Source: an uncultured Porphyromonadaceae bacterium (lineage in GTDB: Bacteria; Bacteroidota; Bacteroidia; Bacteroidales; Muribaculaceae). From it: a DNA stretch of 43,151 nt. A model generated the notes under the pieces. That model searched no databases. It was not told where the DNA came from and saw only the letters and a program-made list of their open reading frames with translations. Position 1 is the stretch's first letter. The number at the start of each line of letters is the position of its first letter. Positions 1-10,018 of this stretch are shown here, in pieces. The stretch spans positions 1-43,151 of the forward strand of contig CAMWLS010000016.1 of NCBI GenBank assembly GCA_947175205.1. Reading direction: 5' to 3'. Made by a program: the position numbers and the translations under genes.

Positions 1-1
1 T

Positions 2-55
2 AAGTCATATAAGTCATATAAGTCATATAAGTCATATAAGTCATATAAGTCATAT
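2..55 (-). repeat. 9-bp tandem array, six perfect units
   Basis: Six exact consecutive copies of AAGTCATAT fill this stretch; on the minus strand the unit reads CTTATATGA. The array touches the left edge, so it may be longer. There are no spacers, so it is not a CRISPR. Related units with the same 9-bp period and a CTTAT core occur at 6301-6338, 20391-20426 and 21268-21294, always between genes. Confidence 0.9.
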
Positions 56-72
56 GGCCAGATAAAGGCCTC

Positions 73-104
73 CGGCAAAAAGCGCCCGCAAGCGCTTTTT
101 GCCG
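73..104. terminator. strong hairpin, probable terminator of a gene left of the window
   Basis: A perfect 13-bp stem (73-85 with 92-104) encloses a 6-nt loop. The stem contains a run of A on the left arm and a run of T on the right arm. There is no clean T tract after it, so the efficiency as an intrinsic terminator is uncertain. It lies just upstream of the -33 box of the pyrG promoter, so it may insulate that promoter from upstream transcription. Confidence 0.5.
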
Positions 105-109
105 CTTAT

Positions 110-140
110 TTTGCGGGCTAAGAAAAATTTAGTAATTTTG
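110..140 (+). promoter_or_regulatory. Bacteroidota-type promoter of pyrG
   Basis: TTTG at 110-113 is followed after exactly 19 nt by TAATTTTG at 133-140. This fits the known Bacteroides sigma-ABfr consensus (TTTG, about 19-21 nt, TAnnTTTG). Transcription would start near 147, giving a leader of about 30 nt before the GTG at 177. Confidence 0.8.
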
Positions 141-155
141 CGCGATATAAACTGA

Positions 156-1793
<1,638 letters not shown>

Positions 1794-1831
1794 ATTTACC
1801 ATAAAGCATTTAAATCCACTAACACAGATAT

Positions 1832-3916
1832 ATGGATAAAAATACCGTCATGGGCCTGGTGTGCATGGCAGCCGTTATATTCGGCTTCCTGTATTTCAGC
1901 AAGCCCGCTCCGGCAGAGCAGGAACAGGCCCAGCAGGCCACTGAATCCGTTACTGAGAAAAAGGACACCCGGCAGCAGCAGGCCGTAGACTCGCTGACAG
2001 TAAACGACCTCCGCGCGCTGGCCGTGGCCGTTGAGCAGTCCGGTGTAGCCGTGGGTGACCACAAGTCTCTGGTTGCCGCAGGTTACTCCTTCTCCACAGA
2101 CACAAGCGCTGTAGGAGTCAGCGGAAATGTCACCGTGGACGGAGCCGTAATAGACATCACTCAGCTCACCGGTAATAACCTGTCTCTGACTCCTGACCAG
2201 CTGGTGAAAGGTGTGGCGGCAGTCCGCGGCGTGGTGGCCTCATCACAGCGCTATAAGTCATTTGCCCGTTACATTGGCGGAGCTGACTCCCTCATTACCC
2301 TTGAGAACAAGGTAATGAAAGTTACCTTCAGCTCCCGTGGCGGCATGGTGCGTCAGGTGGAACTTAAGGACTATATGAATGAGCGCAAGGGCTCAGACGC
2401 GCACGTGTGCCTCTTTGCTGACGCCACTGACGGCTATGACTTCACACTCCGCACCGCTGATGCGGAAATCCGTACATCTGAACTGAATTTCACCCCTACG
2501 GTGGATGGAAACACCATCACCATGGGCCTGGAACTGGGCAACAATGCTGCCTGGGGTATACGCTACACCATCACCGGTGATGACCAGTACCTGGTGAAAA
2601 TGGAACTGGTACAGAATAACATCACCGCCATACTTCCCAGCGGTACCACCTCAGTGGCCTTCAACTGGCATCAGAAAATGGGACGCAATGAGCAGGGACG
2701 CAGCTTTGAGGAGAATAACAGTGCCATATATTACCAGCTTAAAGGTAAGAACCCTGATGACCTCAGCAGCAAGGGTGATGACTCAGAAAGCCTCTCAGCA
2801 GCTGTCAAGTGGGTGGCATTCAAGAACCAGTTCTTCTCCAGCATCATAATTCCTGCCGGTAGCTTTACCAGCGCTGAGCTTAAGAGCGAGGCCCTCAGCA
2901 ATGACCCTGACTACTTGAAGATTATGCAGATGAGCGCCACCACCCCGTACAATACTGCTGACGGTGTGGCAGCCTCTTTCCACTTCTTCTTCGGCCCCAA
3001 CAATTATCCCATGCTCTCCGTTCTGGACAAGACCATAGGTTCCGATGAAGACCTGCACCTTAACCGCCTGGTTCCCCTGGGCTGGGGCCTGTTCCGCTGG
3101 ATAAATCAGCTGATAATTATCCCCGTTTTCACTTTCCTGTCACATTTTATCTCCAATTACGGTATCATAATCCTGCTGCTCACCATCTTCATCAAGCTGA
3201 TTATCTTCCCGTTCACTTACAAGAGCTACAAGTCACAGGCCCGCATGCGCGTGCTGGCTCCGGAAATCAAGGAGATAAATGATAAATATCCGGGCCAGGA
3301 GAACGCCATGAAGCGCCAGCAGGAGACCATGGCCCTTTACTCCCGCGTGGGAGCAAGTCCCTTCTCAGGCTGTCTGCCCATGCTGCTGCAGATGCCGGTG
3401 CTCATTGCCATGTTCTCTTTCTTCCCCAGCGCCATAGAGCTGCGCGGACAGAGCTTCCTGTGGGCCCATGACCTCTCAGCGCCGGACGTGATATGCACCC
3501 TGCCGTTCTCAATCCCGTTCTACGGTAATCACGTCAGCCTCTTCTGTCTGCTCATGACAGTGGTGAATATCATATACACACGCATAAACATGGCCTCACA
3601 GCCCGGCGGCAACAACATGCCCGGCATGAAGTGGATGATGTACCTCATGCCCGTTATGTTCCTGTTCTTCTTCAATGACTACGCATCCGGCCTGAGTTAC
3701 TATTACTTCCTGTCACTGCTCATCACCATTATCCAGACCTGGGTGTTCCGCAAGATTACTGATGAGAGCAAGGTGCGTAAGGAACTCCTGGAGAATGCCC
3801 GCAAGCCCCGTAAGAAGTCAGGATTCATGGCCCGTCTGGAAGAGGCGCAGCGTCAGCAGCAGGTTGCCCTGCGCGCACAGCAGAACAAGAACAATAACGG
3901 CAAGGGCCGCAGATAA
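1832..3916 (+). CDS. yidC: membrane protein insertase YidC/Oxa1 family
   Basis: It inserts and folds inner-membrane proteins, alone or with SecYEG. An N-terminal transmembrane helix (about residues 6-23) is followed by a variable linker, then the periplasmic beta domain (about 150-390, starting near DSLITLENKVMKV). The conserved five-helix insertase core follows (about 415-645, with the cytoplasmic hairpin around SYKSQARMRVLAPEIK). The tail is strongly basic and ends NNNGKGRR, as expected for ribosome contact. At 694 residues it is longer than the roughly 600-630 I recall for Bacteroides YidC. The excess sits in the linker (about residues 40-150). The ATG at 1832 gives MDKNTVMGLV, which is typical of the order. 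It lies between pyrG and a polytopic membrane protein gene. Confidence 0.95.
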   Translation: MDKNTVMGLVCMAAVIFGFLYFSKPAPAEQEQAQQATESVTEKKDTRQQQAVDSLTVNDLRALAVAVEQSGVAVGDHKSLVAAGYSFSTDTSAVGVSGNVTVDGAVIDITQLTGNNLSLTPDQLVKGVAAVRGVVASSQRYKSFARYIGGADSLITLENKVMKVTFSSRGGMVRQVELKDYMNERKGSDAHVCLFADATDGYDFTLRTADAEIRTSELNFTPTVDGNTITMGLELGNNAAWGIRYTITGDDQYLVKMELVQNNITAILPSGTTSVAFNWHQKMGRNEQGRSFEENNSAIYYQLKGKNPDDLSSKGDDSESLSAAVKWVAFKNQFFSSIIIPAGSFTSAELKSEALSNDPDYLKIMQMSATTPYNTADGVAASFHFFFGPNNYPMLSVLDKTIGSDEDLHLNRLVPLGWGLFRWINQLIIIPVFTFLSHFISNYGIIILLLTIFIKLIIFPFTYKSYKSQARMRVLAPEIKEINDKYPGQENAMKRQQETMALYSRVGASPFSGCLPMLLQMPVLIAMFSFFPSAIELRGQSFLWAHDLSAPDVICTLPFSIPFYGNHVSLFCLLMTVVNIIYTRINMASQPGGNNMPGMKWMMYLMPVMFLFFFNDYASGLSYYYFLSLLITIIQTWVFRKITDESKVRKELLENARKPRKKSGFMARLEEAQRQQQVALRAQQNKNNNGKGRR

Positions 3917-3941
3917 ACCACGGTTTCACATAAGATTACGG

Positions 3942-4991
3942 TTGAAACCCCCTGCTGACAACGGAAACAAGAAGCACGGCCCGGCCTTCTGGGTCAGCGC
4001 CGTGCTTAAATATGTCATACCCCCTGTGATTACAGTGGGGCTGTGCCATCTGTTGCTAAATGAAACTGACCTGTCACAGATGTGGCACATCATATCCACC
4101 GGCTGTGATTTCAGGTGGATTGTCTGCGCGCTGTGTCTGAGCGTGGTTTCACACATCATCCGCGCACTGCGCTGGCGCATTCAGCTAAACGCACTGGATA
4201 TAAAACCCGGACTGTGGTCACTGATACTCAGTATCTTTGGAACCTATGCCGTAAACCTGGTCTTTCCGCGTCTGGGTGAGCTCTGGCGCACCGGTTACAT
4301 TGCCCGCCGTACCGGCAGCTCCTTCACTGAGGTCTTCGGTTCCATGGTGGCTGACCGTCTGGCTGATACTCTCACAGTACTCCTGCTTGCCGCCGGAGCC
4401 GCCGTGTGTTCCACCACCACCTTCATAGATTACATCAGCACTGATGCAGAGCTTGCCGCCCGCCTGAAAGGTCTTGTTACAGGTCCCTGGATGTATGTGG
4501 CCGTGGCGCTGTTTGCGCTGGGCGCATGGTGGTTTATGAGACGGCCGCACGGCAGAAAGCTGGAGAAAGTAAGGCAGTTCATAATTGGCATGTGGCGCGG
4601 ATTTGCCGTCCTGACACGTATGAAAGGCCGTTTCCGCTGGCTGCTGCTTACAGCCGCTCTGTGGGGGTGCTACGGCCTGCAGCTGTTCCTGTGCTTCTTT
4701 GCTTTTGATTTCACGACGGCAACAGTGAACGCCCACGGACTTCTGGTACCTTATGTCACCTTTGTACTCTCCAGCATCAGCATGGGAGTGCCCTCCAATG
4801 GTGGTATCGGGCCCTGGCAGTACGCTGTTATCTTTGTACTGGGGGCTTACGGTGTGGCCACTCAGGATGCCTCAGCCTTTGCAAACCTGGTGTTGGGGAC
4901 ACAGACACTCTTGCTCATAGCTCTGGGTGTGTTCACCTTCGTGTGTGTGTTCCTTCAGAAAAAGATACAAAATAACAAACTTAAACTATAA
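3942..4991 (+). CDS. polytopic membrane protein, YbhN / lysylphosphatidylglycerol synthase TM-region family
   Basis: About seven or eight hydrophobic helices span the 349-residue protein. It has the family signatures near NLVFPRLGELWRTG and, late in the protein, VPSNGGIGPWQ. This matches the PF03706 family, which corresponds to the flippase half of MprF; members are thought to move or bind lipids in the inner membrane. The substrate here is unknown. The reading frame is open from 3762 inside yidC, but that extension is arginine/serine-rich and out of frame with yidC. I therefore choose the TTG at 3942 (26 nt after the yidC stop), which leads directly into the first helix; GTG at 4002 is an alternative. 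The next gene starts 3 nt after the stop. Confidence 0.82.
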   Translation: MKPPADNGNKKHGPAFWVSAVLKYVIPPVITVGLCHLLLNETDLSQMWHIISTGCDFRWIVCALCLSVVSHIIRALRWRIQLNALDIKPGLWSLILSIFGTYAVNLVFPRLGELWRTGYIARRTGSSFTEVFGSMVADRLADTLTVLLLAAGAAVCSTTTFIDYISTDAELAARLKGLVTGPWMYVAVALFALGAWWFMRRPHGRKLEKVRQFIIGMWRGFAVLTRMKGRFRWLLLTAALWGCYGLQLFLCFFAFDFTTATVNAHGLLVPYVTFVLSSISMGVPSNGGIGPWQYAVIFVLGAYGVATQDASAFANLVLGTQTLLLIALGVFTFVCVFLQKKIQNNKLKL

Positions 4992-4994
4992 GAA

Positions 4995-6206
4995 ATGGCA
5001 AAAGTCTTAATCATCGGCGCCGGAGGTGTGGGCACCGTGGTTGCGCACAAGTGTGCGCAGAATCCTGAAGTTTTCACAGAGATAGTTCTGGCTTCGCGTA
5101 CTAAAAGCAAGTGTGACGCCATTGCCGCCGCAATAGGAGCGCCCAACATCACCACAGACCGCGTGGATGCTGACAGCGTCCCTGAACTGGTGGAACTGCT
5201 TAAAAAACATAAGCCTGAACTGGTGATTAACGTGGCCCTTCCTTATCAGGACCTGACCATTATGGACGCCTGTCTGGAGTGCGGCGTAAATTACCTGGAC
5301 ACGGCTAATTATGAGCCTAAAGATGAGGCCCATTTTGAATATTCATGGCAGTGGGCTTACCGTGAACGCTTTGAAAAAGCAGGCCTGACAGCCATTCTGG
5401 GCTGTGGATTTGACCCCGGAGTCTCAGGCGTGTTCACCGCTTATGCCGCCAAGCACTACTTCTCAGAAATGGAATACCTGGATATAGTGGACTGCAACGC
5501 CGGTGACCACGGCAAAGCCTTTGCCACCAACTTTAATCCGGAAATTAACATACGCGAGATTACCCAGAACGGCCGCTACTGGCGTGACGGCAAATGGGTT
5601 ACCACCGGCCCGCTGGAGATTCACACCACACTCAATTACCCCAACATAGGTCCCCGCGAGTCATATCTGCTCTATCACGAAGAACTGGAGTCACTTGTGC
5701 AGAATTACCCCACCATAAAGCGTGCACGCTTCTGGATGACTTTCGGCCAGGAATACCTCACACACCTGCGCGTGATACAGAACATAGGCATGGCGCGCAT
5801 AGATGAAGTGGACTACAACGGCACCAAGATAGTGCCCCTGCAGTTCCTTAAGGCTGTGCTGCCTAATCCGCAGGACCTGGGTGAGAATTATCACGGCGAG
5901 ACCTCAATAGGCTGCCGCATTGAGGGTAAGGATAAGGACGGCAAGCACCTCACTTATTATATTTACAACAACTGCTCACATGAGGAGGCATATAAAGAAA
6001 CAGGCATGCAGGCCGTGAGCTACACCACCGGTGTCCCCGCCATGGTGGGAGCCATGATGTTCCTTACCGGCAAGTGGGTTAAACCCGGCGTGCATAATGT
6101 TGAGGAGTTTGATCCGGATCCCTTCCTGGCACAGCTGGCCGTTCAGGGCTTGCCCTGGCATGAAGTCCTCAACGGAGACCTTGAGGTAAACAAGGTGGAA
6201 GGCTAA
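4995..6206 (+). CDS. saccharopine dehydrogenase family protein, probable carboxynorspermidine dehydrogenase/synthase
   Basis: This is an NAD(P)-dependent oxidoreductase. A Rossmann fold opens the protein, with the dinucleotide-binding GAGGVG at about residues 8-13. The body carries segments I recognise from Bacteroidales carboxynorspermidine (carboxyspermidine) dehydrogenases: GVNYLDTANYEPKDE, GCGFDPGVSG, DCNAGDHGKAFATNFNPE and YNNCSHEEAY. These enzymes condense aspartate semialdehyde with a diamine in the alternative polyamine route. The 403-residue length is normal. A lysine-pathway role is less likely in this phylum but cannot be excluded by sequence alone. The partner decarboxylase is not in the window. 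It is last in the pyrG-yidC run and is followed by a hairpin at 6268-6299. Confidence 0.88.
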   Translation: MAKVLIIGAGGVGTVVAHKCAQNPEVFTEIVLASRTKSKCDAIAAAIGAPNITTDRVDADSVPELVELLKKHKPELVINVALPYQDLTIMDACLECGVNYLDTANYEPKDEAHFEYSWQWAYRERFEKAGLTAILGCGFDPGVSGVFTAYAAKHYFSEMEYLDIVDCNAGDHGKAFATNFNPEINIREITQNGRYWRDGKWVTTGPLEIHTTLNYPNIGPRESYLLYHEELESLVQNYPTIKRARFWMTFGQEYLTHLRVIQNIGMARIDEVDYNGTKIVPLQFLKAVLPNPQDLGENYHGETSIGCRIEGKDKDGKHLTYYIYNNCSHEEAYKETGMQAVSYTTGVPAMVGAMMFLTGKWVKPGVHNVEEFDPDPFLAQLAVQGLPWHEVLNGDLEVNKVEG

Positions 6207-6267
6207 AAACCAGAACAGAGACCCTGAGCTTACCAAGCTCTAAGTTTAAACCGTAATAATTTTAACG

Positions 6268-6299
6268 CATAGCGCCGCCCGTCACCGGACGGCGCTATG
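6268..6299. terminator. hairpin terminator after the pyrG-yidC run
   Basis: A 14-bp stem with a single mismatch (6268-6281 with 6286-6299) closes a 4-nt loop and is GC-rich. No T tract follows, so the call as terminator rests on the position between two transcription units. A smaller perfect stem (6226-6231 with 6235-6240) lies just upstream. Confidence 0.55.
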
Positions 6300-6300
6300 G

Positions 6301-6338
6301 CTGTCTTATGCTTCATATGCTGTCTTATGCTTCATATG
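6301..6338 (+). repeat. 19-bp perfect tandem duplication, related to the 9-bp array family
   Basis: CTGTCTTATGCTTCATATG occurs twice in direct succession (6301-6319 and 6320-6338). Inside each copy the sequence CTTATGCTT then CATATGC resembles two 9-bp units of the CTTAT family seen elsewhere in the window, here with one extra base. It abuts the hairpin at 6268-6299. Confidence 0.85.
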
Positions 6339-6431
6339 CGTCTGAGGCATCTGTCCTCCGTATAAATCTCATCATTTCTTTTTTATACGCCCTGATGTGT
6401 ACTTTAATTTTCTTTTGTGGAGGATATTGAG

Positions 6432-6439
6432 TAAATTTG
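6432..6439 (+). promoter_or_regulatory. possible -7 element for the 6468-9969 gene run
   Basis: TAAATTTG matches the Bacteroidota -7 consensus TAnnTTTG and lies 28 nt before the ATG at 6468. A TTTG occurs upstream at 6414-6417, but the 14-nt spacing is shorter than the usual 19-21. The -33 part is therefore not convincing. Confidence 0.4.
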
Positions 6440-6467
6440 CCTTTTGGAATTCTAATGTTATGATATT

Positions 6468-6851
6468 ATGACAGAAAATGAGATAAAACAGCTCAGACAG
6501 GACCCTGACGGCCTTCAGTGTTATGAATTTATGGCTAACCATATTTCTGACCTCACGGCTGAAGACCTTGCAAAGCTGGTGGACATAATGATGCTGGTGG
6601 ACCTTAACGGTCAGTTTATGGCCAGCGCGGCACGTTATCTTCACGCCATAGATACCGTTGCTTATGCTCAGGAAATCCGCCGGCTGGTGGCTGCAACCAT
6701 TGACAAAGACCGTGAGCACAGATACCTCCCGGACCTTATAAGCAGCATTTACGGTGAAGATTATAAAGAGCGCGCTGAGGAGCTGAGCGCCTCTGATGAC
6801 AACTTCCGCCGCATGTATAAACGTCTTTACCCTAATCCTGATAAATTATGA
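6468..6851 (+). CDS. small hypothetical protein
   Basis: I do not recognise this 127-residue protein. It has no signal peptide or membrane segment. It looks helical and acidic, with a conserved-looking middle (LAKLVDIMMLVDLNGQFMASAARYLHA). The next gene starts within its stop codon (ATGA overlap at 6848-6851). It is therefore probably translationally coupled to a cyclophilin lipoprotein, an M16 peptidase and a PP2C phosphatase. No function can be assigned beyond that association. Confidence 0.75.
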   Translation: MTENEIKQLRQDPDGLQCYEFMANHISDLTAEDLAKLVDIMMLVDLNGQFMASAARYLHAIDTVAYAQEIRRLVAATIDKDREHRYLPDLISSIYGEDYKERAEELSASDDNFRRMYKRLYPNPDKL

Positions 6852-7714
6852 AAATGAAAATAGTCACTCTGCTGCTTGCCGGCAGCATGGCCTTCATGGC
6901 ATGCTCATCTACCACCGGCACTGATGCGGCACAATCAGAAAATCCCATGGAAAAGAAAACTGAACAGCAGGCTGCCCAGACTGCAGAACCCCGCGAAGAC
7001 GTTCTGGTGGATATTGAGACCACCGCAGGTCCCATTACCGTCCGCCTGTACGGTGATACCCCCGCCCATCAGGATAACTTCCTTAAACTTGTGAATGAGA
7101 ATTTCTATAATGGAACTCTCTTCCATCGCGTAATCAAGGACTTCATGATACAGGCCGGTGACCCGGAATCAAAGACTGCCAAGAAAGGCCAGCAGCTGGG
7201 TTCCGGAGACCCCGGATACACACTGCCCGCTGAGTTAAAATATCCCGCTCACTTCCATAAGCGCGGTGCTCTGGCAGCCGCCCGTACCGGTGACCAGATT
7301 AATCCTCAGCGCCGCTCCTCAGGCTCACAGTTCTATATTGTCACAGGTAAGAAATACAGTGAGGCTGAACTGGACCAGATGCTTCTGCAGCCTGAAATGC
7401 AGAAACTGATAGAGGCTAACCGTGCGCGCATACAGGAGCTTTACAGCGCCGGAGATACTCAGGGGCTGGATGCGCTGGAGGACACCCTGGTGGAGCAGGC
7501 CCGCAAGGCTCTGGCTGCCAATCCGCAGCTAAGCACCATCAAGGAAACTTACACCACTGTTGGTGGAGCGCCCTTCCTTGACGGGCAGTACACTGTCTTT
7601 GGTGAGGTGGTAAGCGGCATGGAAACTGTTGACGCCATTGAAAAAGTTGAGACTGACGGCGCTGACCGTCCTCAGGAGGATATCAAGATTATATCTGTAA
7701 AGGTACATAAGTGA
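6848..7714 (+). CDS. cyclophilin-type peptidyl-prolyl cis-trans isomerase lipoprotein
   Basis: It catalyses cis-trans isomerisation at prolyl bonds, here in the envelope. The N-terminus is a signal peptide with a lipobox ending at Cys19 (MAFMAC), so the mature protein should be lipid-anchored. The cyclophilin fold starts near residue 55 (VDIETTAGPITVRLYGDTPA). It has the family segments FHRVIKDFMIQAGDP and SSGSQFYIVTG, and ends with the usual VFGEVVSGMETVDAIEKV. Between SQFYIVTG and the final strands lies a helical insert of about 65 residues (roughly 168-232). That insert makes the protein longer than minimal cyclophilins; I recall similar inserts in Bacteroidales homologues. It overlaps both neighbouring genes by 4 nt. 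Confidence 0.93.
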   Translation: MKMKIVTLLLAGSMAFMACSSTTGTDAAQSENPMEKKTEQQAAQTAEPREDVLVDIETTAGPITVRLYGDTPAHQDNFLKLVNENFYNGTLFHRVIKDFMIQAGDPESKTAKKGQQLGSGDPGYTLPAELKYPAHFHKRGALAAARTGDQINPQRRSSGSQFYIVTGKKYSEAELDQMLLQPEMQKLIEANRARIQELYSAGDTQGLDALEDTLVEQARKALAANPQLSTIKETYTTVGGAPFLDGQYTVFGEVVSGMETVDAIEKVETDGADRPQEDIKIISVKVHK

Positions 7715-8970
7715 TAGATTACAGTGTACATACGCTGAGTAATGGGTTACGGGTGGTTATAAACAGGCATCCGCACACAGCTATGGCTGCCGTGAATCTG
7801 ATGTATGACACGGGTGCACGAGATGAAGACCCGCAGCATACCGGGCTGGCCCATCTGGTGGAGCATCTGATGTTCGGCCCCTCAGCCAATGTGCCTGACT
7901 ATACGGCAGCTTTAAGCGCCGCCGGAGGTACAAATAATGCCTGGACTAACTCTGACTACACTAATTTTTATGCTGTGGTCCCGGCTCAGAATCTGGAAAC
8001 GGTGCTGTGGGCTGAGAGTGACCGCATGGCCATGCCGCTGTTCACTCAGGAGACACTGGAGGTACAGCGCAAGGTGGTGGTAGAGGAGTTCAAGCAGCAA
8101 TGCCTTAACCGTCCTTACGGTGATTTGGGACATCATCTGCTGCCGACACTGTACGGCTCTCATCCTTATTCATGGCCCGTGATTGGCAAGACACCTGAGC
8201 ATATATCCTCTGTCACCCGTGAAGTGGTGGTGGATTGGGTAAAGGCACATTACGGTCCTGAGAACGCCGTGCTGTCCATAGCCGGTAACATTGATGAGGA
8301 AAGCACTCTGCAGATGGTGGAGAAATGGTTTGGAGGCATACCTGCACGCGGCATAAAACCACGTGTAATGCCGGCTCCTGAATTTCCGCTTCAGGACACG
8401 ACGGTGGAAGTGACAGGGCGCGTACCCGCCACCGCCATTGTCACTGCCATACCCATGGCCAGTTACGGAGAGAGGGAGTACTATGCCGCTGACCTGCTTA
8501 CTGATATTCTCGCTGCCGGACAGTCTTCATACATGTTCCGTAATCTTACCCTGGGGCGCAGTGACCTCTTTGCCCAGGCGGATGCCTCCATCTCCGGCAC
8601 GGTGCATGAAGGGTATATAGCCCTGCAGGCCATTCTTAATGTCTCAGGACCGGAAGCGGAACAGGAAGCACGTGCGCTGATGCTGCATCAGGCACGCGCG
8701 CTGGCTGATGCCGCGGCCATTGACAGCCACCGCCTGGAGCGTTCACTGAATGGTTTTGAGACCCGTTTTAAACTGGCCAACAGCTCATACCGCTCCGTGG
8801 GTCAGGCTCTTGCCCAGGCCATACTTCAGAATGAAGATATTAACGCCACAGTTGCGCGTCAGCGTTCTTTTAAGGCTGAGGAACTTGCCGCATATGCTGA
8901 CAAGCTGTTTAACCGTACCCCGGCGGTGACACTGATTTACCGCCCGGAACAGAATTCCATCACCGTATAA
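7711..8970 (+). CDS. M16 family zinc metallopeptidase (pitrilysin/insulinase type)
   Basis: The inverted zinc motif HxxEH is present as HLVEH (His48, Glu51, His52). A downstream acidic segment, VVVEEFKQQ, supplies the expected third ligand. The 419 residues give one catalytic and one inactive M16 domain, the size of processing-peptidase-like family members. There is no signal peptide, so it is predicted to be cytoplasmic unless it is exported by another route. The GTG start at 7711 overlaps the previous stop (GTGA) and yields MIDYSVHTLSNGLRVV, a standard M16 beginning. Substrates are unknown. It sits between a PPIase lipoprotein and a PP2C phosphatase, with 3 nt to the latter. Confidence 0.94.
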   Translation: MIDYSVHTLSNGLRVVINRHPHTAMAAVNLMYDTGARDEDPQHTGLAHLVEHLMFGPSANVPDYTAALSAAGGTNNAWTNSDYTNFYAVVPAQNLETVLWAESDRMAMPLFTQETLEVQRKVVVEEFKQQCLNRPYGDLGHHLLPTLYGSHPYSWPVIGKTPEHISSVTREVVVDWVKAHYGPENAVLSIAGNIDEESTLQMVEKWFGGIPARGIKPRVMPAPEFPLQDTTVEVTGRVPATAIVTAIPMASYGEREYYAADLLTDILAAGQSSYMFRNLTLGRSDLFAQADASISGTVHEGYIALQAILNVSGPEAEQEARALMLHQARALADAAAIDSHRLERSLNGFETRFKLANSSYRSVGQALAQAILQNEDINATVARQRSFKAEELAAYADKLFNRTPAVTLIYRPEQNSITV

Positions 8971-8973
8971 TCC

Positions 8974-9969
8974 ATGATAAAGCTGAACGGGTTTGCCACA
9001 TTTTGCCTTCAGGGACCGCGTGATAATCAGGAAGATTATATCATGCCACAGCTTCATCCCGGTACGTCTCCCGCTGAGGCCGGACGCGTTTGGGTTCTTT
9101 GTGATGGCATGGGTGGTCACGGTCACGGCGAGGTGGCCTCTGAGCTTGTGGCTCGCTCTGTTTACAAGCGCCTTGCGGCCCTCCCTCTGAACGAAGATAT
9201 TGACCGTCAGGACATTCAGCAGGCGTCTGATATGGCTAATGAGGAACTTGCCGCAGCTGATGTCTTCCATGACAGCAGACCCATGGGGACCACCCTGGTG
9301 GTGGCGGTGCTGAATTCTAATGGAATTCTGGTGGCACATGCCGGTGACAGCAGATGCTATCTCATAGGGGCTGACGGAAAAATTAAATTCCGCAGCGCTG
9401 ACCATTCAGTGGTGGGGCAGGCCTTGGCCGCCGGAATCCTTACAGAGGAGGAGGCTTTCACCAGTTCACGCCGTAATGAAATAACGCGCTGCCTTACTTC
9501 AGTATCCTCAGCGGTGCCGCTTGACTTTACAGAACTTACTGATATTGAGCCGGATGATATCCTGCTGATGTGTTCTGACGGGGTGCATGATGTGTTGCGG
9601 GACCTGGAAATTTCAACACTCCTGTCAGGAACCACCTCCTGTGAGGAGAAAGCGGCAGCCCTTGAAAAGGCTGTTATGAAAAGTCCGGTGGATAATACTT
9701 CTGCCATTCTCCTGTCTCCGGTATTTTCCGGAGGACATGTCGGGAAGTCAAGACGCCCGCTAATGGTGGCAGTGCTGACACTGGCTGTTCTGGCCGGAGC
9801 CGCGGGCTTCTTTTATATGACGCGCAGCATGAGCCCTGAGAAACAGTTACCTTTACCTGTCACCCCGGCCCGGCTGCCGGATAGCGCAGCGGTGGATTCT
9901 GCCAGGGCGGACACTATTACGGGCGTAGCGCCAAAGCTTACTGATACCATTCAGAATACTGATTCATAA
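8974..9969 (+). CDS. PP2C-type protein serine/threonine phosphatase with C-terminal membrane anchor
   Basis: The N-terminal 250 residues carry the PPM/PP2C metal-binding motifs in order: RDNQEDY, CDGMGGHGHGE, GTTLVV, HAGDSRCYLI, DHSVVGQ and CSDGVHDVL. A single hydrophobic helix follows at about residues 262-280 (LMVAVLTLAVLAGAAGFF). It leads to a tail of about 50 residues rich in Pro, Thr and Asp, probably periplasmic, with the phosphatase in the cytoplasm. No Ser/Thr kinase or FHA protein is encoded in the window, so the substrate is not apparent. It is the last gene of a tightly packed four-gene run; 49 nt separate it from the next gene. Confidence 0.92.
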   Translation: MIKLNGFATFCLQGPRDNQEDYIMPQLHPGTSPAEAGRVWVLCDGMGGHGHGEVASELVARSVYKRLAALPLNEDIDRQDIQQASDMANEELAAADVFHDSRPMGTTLVVAVLNSNGILVAHAGDSRCYLIGADGKIKFRSADHSVVGQALAAGILTEEEAFTSSRRNEITRCLTSVSSAVPLDFTELTDIEPDDILLMCSDGVHDVLRDLEISTLLSGTTSCEEKAAALEKAVMKSPVDNTSAILLSPVFSGGHVGKSRRPLMVAVLTLAVLAGAAGFFYMTRSMSPEKQLPLPVTPARLPDSAAVDSARADTITGVAPKLTDTIQNTDS

Positions 9970-10018
9970 TACTTAAATATTCTTACACTTACACAGGGTA
10001 AATAAATCCTTAAACTAT

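Noticed and set aside
2-55. CRISPR array
   Set aside because: The units are 9 bp and contiguous with no spacers, and no cas gene is in the window; the Cas4-like PD-(D/E)XK protein lacks a cysteine cluster.
3762-3941. In-frame extension of the YbhN-like gene back into yidC
   Set aside because: The extension overlaps the conserved basic tail of YidC in another frame, is Arg/Ser/Trp-rich and has no similarity to the family N-terminus; a TTG after the yidC stop is the better start.
4218-4736. 172-residue open frame on the minus strand
   Set aside because: It lies wholly opposite the YbhN-like membrane protein gene, is rich in His, Gln and Gly without any domain, and is a codon-bias shadow.
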